NCBI GenBank assembly: GCA_034770075.1
Contig: JAVJAP010000135.1
Location: forward strand, 62,001 to 126,000
DNA: 64,000 bases
Source of the DNA: Aralia elata
Taxonomy: Eukaryota; Streptophyta; Magnoliopsida; Apiales; Araliaceae
Direction of reading: 5' to 3'
Part shown: piece after piece, positions 56,549-64,000 of the stretch
How the letters are laid out: every line of letters begins with the position of its first letter
Numbering within the stretch: the first letter of the stretch is position 1
Program-made: the position numbers and the translations under genes
The notes under the pieces: generated by a model
What the model was told of the DNA's origin: nothing
Databases searched by the model: none
The model's input: only the letters and a program-made list of their open reading frames with translations

Positions 56549-57631
56549 TTATTGTTCCCGGCTGTTGTTGTTGTTGTTGTTGTTGTTTCGGTTGCCACTC
56601 CCAGCGTCGCCCTTCCTCTTTGGACAATCCTTGATCTGGTGGCCAGGTGATCCACAGGAGAAACAACCTCCCTTTGGTTTGTTCTGACATTGGGGAGCCA
56701 TGTGCCCCGGTTGCCCGCATTTGTAGCAAACGCTTTTTCCCTTCATACACTCCCCCGTGTGGTTCTTACCACAATTACTGCACCTGCCTGGTTTCCTTGC
56801 CTCCCCTCCAGACGGATTTCCTCCGGGTTTATTGCTCCCGAAAGATTGACTTTCATTCCATTTCCGTTTGTTGGGGTTACTGCCCCCACTGCTTCCTGCC
56901 TTAGGGCCCTCATGTCCCTTCTTCTTCTCGTGATTGTATTTGGCCAGGGCCTCACTGCCACCCTCTGCAATGATTGCCCTCTCCATCAATTCTGCAAATG
57001 TTCTGATTTTCAATACCGCCACAGAACGGTATAACCATGGTTTCAACCCCTGCTCAAACCTACGAGCTTTCCTTTCCTCTGTGCTGACTTGGTGAGCTGC
57101 AAACCGTGCCAACTCATTAAACTTAGCTGCGTACTCAGCCACAGACATGTTTCCTTGTTTCAGCTCTAGGAACTTAATCTCCATCTCCTGCTTCATGCTC
57201 TCTGGAAAGTAATTTTCCAAGAACATTTCCTTAAAACGATCCCAAGCGACAGTGCCTTCTTCAACTCGGCCCCGATTAGCCTTCCACCAATAGTTGGCTT
57301 CTCCTTTTAGCATGAAAGTGGCAAAACTTGTTTTCTGTTCCTCTGCCACCCTTGCTACTTCAAAGACCTTCTCTATCTCTTCTATCCAGGTCTGCGCCTC
57401 GATTGGGTTAAGAGTTCCCTTGAACTCAGGTGGTCCGACCAATTTGAAATCTTTAAAGTTTGCCAGATGATGCGTTGGCTCAGCTGCAGCTTGGGTTCTC
57501 TCAGGTGGTGGTCTGGATTGCATAGCCTCGGCCAGCATTTCCGCGAACATTCTCATTGGGTTGGTTTGGTCTCCAACCTCACTTTCTGACTCTTCGACCT
57601 GTCGGTTACGTGGTCGTCCCCTTGGCGGCAT
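56549..57631 (-). CDS. A Gag
   Basis: Intact 360-codon ORF, ATG at 57631 (MPPRGRPRNRQVEESESEVG). The retrotransposon capsid domain spans about residues 55-215 (FKLVGPPEFKGT, TWIEEIEKVFEV, EANYWWKANRG, FLENYFPESMKQEME, FNELARFA). Three zinc-knuckle-like motifs follow: CSNCGKNHTGEC, CYKCGQPGHMAPQC and CFSCGSPGHQIKDC at about 280-340. The end is a poly-Asn run encoded by an AAC repeat (56565-56592), then SREQ and a TAA. Gag forms the particle and binds the RNA. Length and domains are normal for a Tekay element. Element pol starts in another frame just downstream. Confidence 0.94.
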   Translation of the reverse strand: MPPRGRPRNRQVEESESEVGDQTNPMRMFAEMLAEAMQSRPPPERTQAAAEPTHHLANFKDFKLVGPPEFKGTLNPIEAQTWIEEIEKVFEVARVAEEQKTSFATFMLKGEANYWWKANRGRVEEGTVAWDRFKEMFLENYFPESMKQEMEIKFLELKQGNMSVAEYAAKFNELARFAAHQVSTEERKARRFEQGLKPWLYRSVAVLKIRTFAELMERAIIAEGGSEALAKYNHEKKKGHEGPKAGSSGGSNPNKRKWNESQSFGSNKPGGNPSGGEARKPGRCSNCGKNHTGECMKGKSVCYKCGQPGHMAPQCQNKPKGGCFSCGSPGHQIKDCPKRKGDAGSGNRNNNNNNNNSREQ

Positions 57632-58029
57632 GTTTGGATAAGGAAAATCCGCTGACTTTTACCTGTAGTGTTATATTTTACATGACCTGTTATTAAAATA
57701 AACAATTAAAGATAAAATATCTATCAATACATTGATTTAAGTGAAACATCTGCATTTATATTCATATACCACCGTTTGTTACAATACGAAACCTGTGGCA
57801 TACTGCTATAAATGCGCCACTGTGTCCTATTCATCAATAACCCTTCCCCCTAGACAAAAGTGGGGAATCCTAACCTTCCATCCCTCCAAACACAAAAGTT
57901 GGGGTTTCAACTGCTACCCCAATCATAACAACAAATATAAAGTTTCATAAACAAACATGAATATGTCCCTAACATAAACAAAAGTGGGACCGACTGTACT
58001 AGCAACTAAATAACCATCCTATTCCATCA
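57632..58029. other. A spacer between additional ORF and gag
   Basis: About 400 bp, AT-rich, no ORF. Would be the leader for gag translation if the additional ORF is translated from the same RNA. Confidence 0.5.
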
Positions 58030-58857
58030 CTATACATCATGACGGATCCGAGCCTGCTGACCAGAGAATGCTCCATCCCCGACCCTGCGACGAACGGAGC
58101 GACTGGACTCTCCTACCTCGGTCCGGGGTCTACGGTAGGCTGCATCCAAGGCATGCCCCAGGGTCTCTATCCTCACTGCCCTGGCCTCTAACTGGTCCTC
58201 CAGCTGATCAACCCTCCTGGCCTCCCTGGCCCAGGCCTCCCTGACGCGCATCCTCGCAGCCACCTCCAGTCCGGCCTCAAACCTCATGGCCTCCTGTTTC
58301 GCCCTCAGGTGGGCGATCTGCAGATCCCACTGCTCCAGTCTCTCCCTCAACTCAGCGTTTCGGGCCACTAGCTGATGTAGCAGTGGTCCGACCTGCTGTG
58401 CCGAGGACTCGTAGCCCTGCAGCTGTACCTTGGCCACTCCCAAGTCATGGTCGAGCTGGTAGGCCAGGTCTCTGTACTGGTCCTCCATATACTGATGGGT
58501 CTGGTTCTGCTCCTCCAGATGAGCAATCCGAGCCTCCAACTCCTCGTTCTTGTCAGTCAACCCCTCGATGATATCATCAGTAGTGGACCCCATGCCGTCG
58601 ATACCAGCAGGTGGCTCCTCCCCCTCAGCCTCGGGATCCTCCTCCTCGGTATCAGGGTCCTGACTACCGGACCTCATCACCCCACCTACTACTGGCTCTG
58701 GCAGCTCCCTATGGTAGTCCTCCTCCGGATCAGACTCCTCCTGTAACAATCCCGGGGCAATAGGAGCATAGCCCACCAGCTGCTCCGAAACTACTGGTAT
58801 ATCTGTATATGTCTCCTCCACCTCACGGGCTCCACTAGTCTCCCCTACAACAGCCAT
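58030..58857 (-). CDS. Additional ORF of A, coiled-coil protein
   Basis: Same strand as gag, between the PBS and gag. ATG at 58857 (MAVVGETSGAREVEETYTDI) is chosen over a non-ATG opening further up; it follows TTTGTGTGTTTGTAG|G, which resembles a splice acceptor. The ORF is intact, 275 residues. Residues about 45-95 are very acidic (EESDPEED, TEEEDPEAEGEE). Residues about 100-250 are a long heptad-rich coiled coil (NEELEARIAHLEEQNQ, NAELRERLEQWDLQIAHLRA, RRVDQLEDQLEARAVRIETL). The tail is basic (RRPRTEVGESSRSVRRRVGD). No similarity to standard retroelement enzymes. Additional ORFs near gag are known in Ogre/Tat elements; I do not know of a described equivalent for Tekay. It stays open while pol is broken at several places. 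Function unknown; an accessory structural protein is one possibility. Confidence 0.75.
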   Translation of the reverse strand: MAVVGETSGAREVEETYTDIPVVSEQLVGYAPIAPGLLQEESDPEEDYHRELPEPVVGGVMRSGSQDPDTEEEDPEAEGEEPPAGIDGMGSTTDDIIEGLTDKNEELEARIAHLEEQNQTHQYMEDQYRDLAYQLDHDLGVAKVQLQGYESSAQQVGPLLHQLVARNAELRERLEQWDLQIAHLRAKQEAMRFEAGLEVAARMRVREAWAREARRVDQLEDQLEARAVRIETLGHALDAAYRRPRTEVGESSRSVRRRVGDGAFSGQQARIRHDV

Positions 58858-59074
58858 CCTACAAACACACAAAAACTAACATTAGTACAGCAATAAAATA
58901 TATTCATTGAAGAAATGAAGTTATATTTCATTGGGTACTACTCGACTCGATGAATTCCCCAATTCATCAAAACCACATATAATCAATCTCCCCGATTTAT
59001 CTCCTAATACTCAATACGAGTTTACTATGAAGGTTATAACCTAGGTTTCGCGATCCTAAAGTTTATAACCTACA

Positions 59075-59086
59075 GCTCTGATACCA
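59075..59086 (-). promoter_or_regulatory. A primer-binding site, tRNA-iMet
   Basis: The plus strand GCTCTGATACCA equals the 3' end of plant initiator tRNA-Met; minus strand TGGTATCAGAGC. It lies three bases from the LTR end at 59090. Confidence 0.92.
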
Positions 59087-59089
59087 ACC

Positions 59090-62000
59090 TGTGACGCCCC
59101 CAAATTCGGGTCTCCAAATACCCGGATCTGGTCATCACGATCCAACACAAACTTCACCTTTAACAACATATGATATCTAAAAGTGCGGAATATAATAAAC
59201 ATAAGTTGTTCATTTAAGGTGTTACTAGTCCCAGAATACAATTAACCTTAATCAAGTACATCAACCCATACCCTAAGTAACTATTAGGGTTTAAATTACA
59301 TGAACGGTAATTAAATTACACATGATTATAAAGTCTGCTACAAGGAATTCTATCATTTCATCTTTTCTTTCCCTTTGTTCTTTCCTGACGTCTCGGGTTT
59401 AGCTGCAATAAAGTCATGATATAGCAAGAATGAGCAAAGAGTTTGCCCAGCAAGTTTAAAGTACAACAATAACGATATATCATGATGAAGGGATGATAAA
59501 AAAAAAAAAAAAGGGATTTCAACAATAGAATAAATCAGAAGCAAGAACAATAAATGCTTTTAGAACAATTGATAGTCAAATAGACTTTGAACGATAACTT
59601 CCAGAGGAGTCAATAGCTGGTTGACCCTCTGGTTACTGGCTACAGAATAACGTACTTGAGGGGATCAGCCTCGCGTACCCTATGTATATGCATAACATTT
59701 AATTCTGCTATTTGTACCTTATATACGGTACGTGTGGTACTCCCCTATAAATAAAGGGGTGTTCATACAGTCTAAGAATCCTTACCATTGATTGGTTCGG
59801 ATAGCTTTTATAAATTTTCACAAAATTGTCTGACCGAACAAGGGTTCAGACTTAACCATGAATGGTTTATAGATTTCTGAACTTAAATATACGAATTCGA
59901 ATGCACGAATGTCAATAAATATACAGATGTGGAATAACTGTGAAAGTGATTAGACCACTTTAAGCATGCTTGGCAATAAAATTCAAGCTTAAAGAATACT
60001 TGCAATAATATATACCTTTTGCATGAATTAAAATACTGCATAAGGTTTAAAAAGTATTGCTCAAGGTAAAAAATTGGGTAAGGAAGAACTTGCAATAATG
60101 TAAGAAGTTTAGGGTTAGGAACTTGCAGAAATCAAAGTTCGGGATAGAGGACTTGCCTGTTTGCTCAGCTACAGATAAATTCTAGCTTTAATTAATTGAT
60201 CTCGAGTGACCTATCATTGGATAAAGTCGATTTATCAATTAACAGTTGTGTATTTGACACCTTTCACTATACCTTTTACTCAACAGGTAAAATTCACCAT
60301 CTAAATTTAATTACTAATTAACGTTAGTTAAACATAAATTTATTAATGACCTTTATCTATCTTAAACAGATAATAATTAATCATGGTCACTATCATTTGA
60401 ATACTCAATTTGTTACCTTTAACAATCCTTATAATTTTACACACTTAATTATTATTATTAAATAATAATTAAATACTTAGTAACTTTATTTACTATTAAT
60501 AGATAATAAGTAATTATTTTATTAACTTTATTCATATTTAATAATAATTAAATATTTATTATCTTTATTTATTATTTATTAATAAATAATTATTCTATTA
60601 ACTGTACTCATATTTAATTATTATTATTAAATAATAATTAAATATTTATTATTTATTAAATAAATAATAAATAATTATTCTATTAACTGTATTCATATTT
60701 AATTATTATTATTAAATAATAATTAAATATTTATTATCTTTATTTATTATTTATTAGATAAATAATAAATAATTATTCTATTCACTTTATTCATATTTAA
60801 TTATTATTATTAAATAATAATTAAATATTTATTATCTTTATTTATTATTTATTAAATAAATAATAAATAATTATTCTATTAACTTTATTCATATTTAATT
60901 ATTATTATTAAATAATAATTAAATATTTATTATCTTTATTTATTATTTATTAAATAAATAATAAATAATTATTCTATTACTGTATTCATATTTAATTATT
61001 ATTATTAAATAATAATTAAATATTTATTATCTTTATTTATTATTTATTAAATAAATAATAAATAATTATTCTATTAACTGTATTCATATTTAATTATTAT
61101 TATTAAATAATAATTAAATATTTATTATCTTTATTTATTATTTATTAAATAAATAATAAATAATTATTCTATTAACTTTATTCATATTTAATAATAATTA
61201 AATATTTATTATCTTTATTTATTATTTATTAATAAATAATTATTCTATTAACTGTACTCATATTTAATTATTATTATTAAATAATAATTAAATATTTATT
61301 ATTTATTAAATAAATAATAAATAATTATTCTATTAACTGTATTCATATTTAATTATTATTATTAAATAATAATTAAATATTTATTATCTTTATTTATTAT
61401 TTATTAGATAAATAATAAATAATTATTCTATTCACTTTATTCATATTTAATTATCAAATAATAATTAAATATTTATTATTTAATTATTTACATTCGTACT
61501 CAATTAGTTAAATATTTATTTGTTTAGCGATAAATAATAGATAATTAGTTTATCAATTTGGAAAATAACTAATTTATTGCTTAATACCAACACAACACAA
61601 ACCAAGCAGTTACCAGAAACCATAAACCCAATACAAGAAGCAAGTTAACCCAGTAGAGAGAAGGTTTCGAACTGGATACCATGTTCTGGGTTTTCAAACC
61701 AAAGCCATACCCAAAACTAAATCCCAATACCAGTTCTAAGTTCAATAAACCAACACAATCACAATAGTAGATTTGTAAACCCAAGCACTAAAATTTAATG
61801 TCTGATTTTCAATCCAGTGGAAATACAATGACCATGACTCCATACAAAAACTAATTAGTCAACACCAGAATCCAACTGCCTAACAATTTATCCTAAATAA
61901 GAGGACAAATACTTCTATTGCAGAGGACCAAATAGCCAATTACAGGACAACCATAAGCTCAATACAGAGTTATAAGCCAACACCATCGGCATTTACACAG

Positions 62001-63303
62001 AGCACCAACCATATCCCAATCTAAATAAACCAAACTAAGTACACAAGATGAAATTCATACAAAACCCATTACAAATAATTTTCACAGGGGTTTAATAAAT
62101 CCTTGTTGTACCTGGGTGTTGACCGGACTGCTACTCCTCTTCTCCTACCGAAGTATGTGACCAAATTTGACATGTACAGTGGTTTCCCTCTCCACGATTG
62201 CAAACCCTAATTTTTCTAATTTGGAACTCACAACACGGATTCGGCAGCTTGGTTTAGGAGTTTGAGGGGTTAATTTATAGAGAAGGTTTTCCCCCAATTT
62301 ATTTGGGCAATACCCTAACAATTTGGTCAATGACCGTCGGTAGAAGGGGAGTAAACAGACGGTGGTCTCGTCACCCTCGAGCCGCGTAATCCAGGTGGTC
62401 GAATCGCTGATTTCCTGGAACCCTTGGTCCCTTCGATGACCACCTCGGTCGTCGCTCGTTTGCCCGCTGGTCGCCGCTCGTTTCCCAACCTATGCCGCCG
62501 GTCGACGCTCCTCCTTTCCTCAGTCAGTAGACTCGAACTGTTGCCGGCGATTGACAGCCTCGACTGGTCCCTTCTTGCCCTCACGTCACTCGTTCGATTG
62601 ATCGAAGCCTAGGCTAATGATTTCCCCCTTTTGCTTGGCTGGGTTTGACGTGAAGGTTTGAGGGTGTGAGCTCTGATATGGCTAAATCCCCAATTCGATT
62701 TCCACCGGCTCTAATAATCCCCAACCCCAATTTATTCGGTCAACCCGTTTCTCATGACCCAACCCGGTGGAGTTTGGTTTGGGCTTACCTGCTAGTTGGG
62801 CCGGCTGGTTTAAATCAAAATGGTGACCCAAGTGGAAAATAATAAGGTTTGGGTTTAATCTAACAAGATGGGAACTTGGGCCAGTCCAAATAAAATAAGA
62901 ATAAAATAAAAGGGATGACCCAAATAAGTTATAAGCCTTATGCCCCTATCATTTTAATTGAATAGTTAATTAAATTACTTAGTTAAATATTTGCTTCACC
63001 AATAAATTACTATTATTATTATTTTATTTTATTTTATTTTATTTTATTTTATTTTATTTTTTTTTTCGAATAAAATAAATTTATTTATTAATTTCCCAAA
63101 TTTCTGGCAAATCAAACATTAGGGTCGACTCACTAATTTAATAAACTATTAACGAGTCCTTTTTAATGCACAGAAAATTATTGGGCCATGTATTAAATAA
63201 TAGTACCTACACGAATCCAAATAAATTCGTAAAATTAATTATAATGAATATATTTGTTAAAAATAAATTTGATACAATGTTTTCAAATTTTCCGGACATT
63301 ACA
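59090..63303 (-). repeat. A 5' LTR (right)
   Basis: 4,214 bp, collinear with the left LTR. Differences seen by eye are a few substitutions (for example at about 60474, 62123 and 62352) and several length changes: A run 15 instead of 23, ATTTT repeat longer, and single C, G, T or A gains and losses at about 62316 and 62450-62560. Confidence 0.95.
60430..61480. repeat. AT-rich 97-bp tandem array in right LTR of A
   Basis: The same array as 50140-51220 with nearly the same unit order, so it existed before insertion and was copied by reverse transcription. Confidence 0.9.
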
Positions 63304-63308
63304 ATGGG
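63304..63308. repeat. TSD of A, right copy (ATGGG)
   Basis: Directly follows the right LTR terminus ...GGACATTACA and matches 48794-48798. Confidence 0.9.
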
Positions 63309-64000
63309 TAACTCTGCATTTTTGATATGTTATAGCCCTATGAGTTAGGAGTCCATAGAGTCCGAAACGGACCAATTTGCTTGAGTATTGAAGGAGTTAT
63401 GGACCGACGACACTGTTCACCGGCGGCACTGTTCACTGGGCAGCGACACTGTTCACCGGTCAGCCCGTTACTGTTCATCGGGCAGCTGGGCACTATTCAT
63501 TACAATAAAAAAAATTTGATTTTTCAATTTTAAAATTTCAATGTCAAAAATAAAGATGTTTATTTTGGACTTGAAATTTGTTTAAAATAAAGTAGTTTAT
63601 TTTAATTAATATTGGATTTCAATTTTGAACAAAGATTCTAAATTTTATAAAGGAGTTTATATTAATTTGGAATGGATTAAAATAAAGAAGTTTATTTTAA
63701 TTGGATTTTGGATTTCTACTAGTCAATTGCTCATTAAATGATATCAATATTGAATGTTTATTAATTCATGAGATGAATGGTTTTATATATGTTGATATAT
63801 ATAGGGGATGATTAAGGACTATTGACCAATGTGATTGGATTTAATTTGAATGGATGCTTGAATGAATGGTTTTATTCATAATGGGGTCTGCGTACCTCGT
63901 CTATCTAAATTTCTAAATGTAATTTCTATCTCTCTCCTATGTACTTCCCCTTGACTGTTGATCAAGGTTTCTATTTTGTTAAAATAGAGTGTAATAGGAT
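63309..64000 (+). repeat. Element I LTR, part 2 (runs off the window)
   Basis: Continues 48798 after the TSD of A. Includes repeated CACTGTTCACCGG phrases at about 63409-63480. 63500-64000 matches the reverse complement of 39780-40280. The LTR end, any internal region and the second LTR lie beyond the window. Confidence 0.65.

Larger units (their letters stand above)
48799..63303 (-). mobile_element. Element A: Tekay-type chromovirus, young, minus strand
   Basis: 14,505 bp with LTRs 48799-53010 and 59090-63303, a perfect TSD ATGGG, a tRNA-iMet PBS (59075-59086) and a PPT (53011-53023). Order in element sense: LTR, PBS, additional coiled-coil ORF, gag, protease, RT, RNase H, integrase, chromodomain-like tail, PPT, LTR. 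LTRs over 4 kb, the PBS and the WRNH-VEEATWE tail indicate the Tekay (Del) clade. The LTRs show only a handful of substitutions by eye, so insertion is recent, yet pol contains several frameshifts. Confidence 0.96.

Overview
The window is plant nuclear DNA, most likely from a eudicot with a large repeat-rich genome (inference). Almost all of it is LTR retrotransposons, many nested in one another. There are no bacterial-type genes, no rRNA, no CRISPR array and no complete host gene. The only host-like coding piece I support is one possible terminal exon at about 46.2-46.4 kb. TG...CA termini, target-site duplications (TSDs), primer-binding sites (PBS) and polypurine tracts (PPT) were read directly. 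Lineage names (Angela, Tat, Athila, Tekay) rest on protein motifs and PBS type.

Layout. 1-5.05 kb: a broken Angela-type Ty1/copia pol with its 1.8-kb 3' LTR and, at the other end, an inverted fragment of the same LTR. 5.5-27.3 kb: a stack of elements. Outermost is a probable short LTR-like insertion E (5544-27336). Inside it is D, a coding-free element on the minus strand with Tekay-like ends (6233-27059, TSD TTGTT). Inside D's left LTR is C, an Athila-like element (6280-22283, TSD TTAAC/TTAAG). Inside C is B, a Tat-like element (10037-19967, TSD ATGTG). B has lost nearly all of pol by an internal deletion, but keeps an antisense additional gene with an intron, a triple 22-bp palindrome and a 140-bp minisatellite. 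28.4-35.0 kb: a truncated relative of B on the minus strand (F) with a gag-protease reading frame broken by a single stop. 35.0-36.5 kb: an Angela-like gag remnant. 36.5-45.1 kb: LTR material, including a full-length isolated copia LTR (40789-42592). 45.1-47.4 kb: lower-repeat sequence with the possible host exon and a short ORF cut by the next insertion. 47.4-64 kb: an LTR (I) split by A, a 14.5-kb Tekay-type chromovirus (48799-63303, TSD ATGGG) with 4.2-kb LTRs, gag, a frameshifted pol with a chromodomain-like tail, and an additional coiled-coil ORF between PBS and gag.

How the parts relate. Only A and F keep much coding capacity, and neither is intact as read. B, C and D have LTRs, PBS and PPT but lack their own polymerase, so they would have needed enzymes supplied in trans. 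A is young: its LTRs differ mainly in homopolymer and simple-repeat length, which is also where its pol frame breaks fall.

Most worth following up: the additional ORF of A, the spliced antisense gene of B, a palindrome shared between Tat LTRs and the B 3' region, tandem splice-acceptor-like modules in Tat leaders, GC-rich repeated beads found in LTRs of several families, and an apparent self-integration junction in the copia element.
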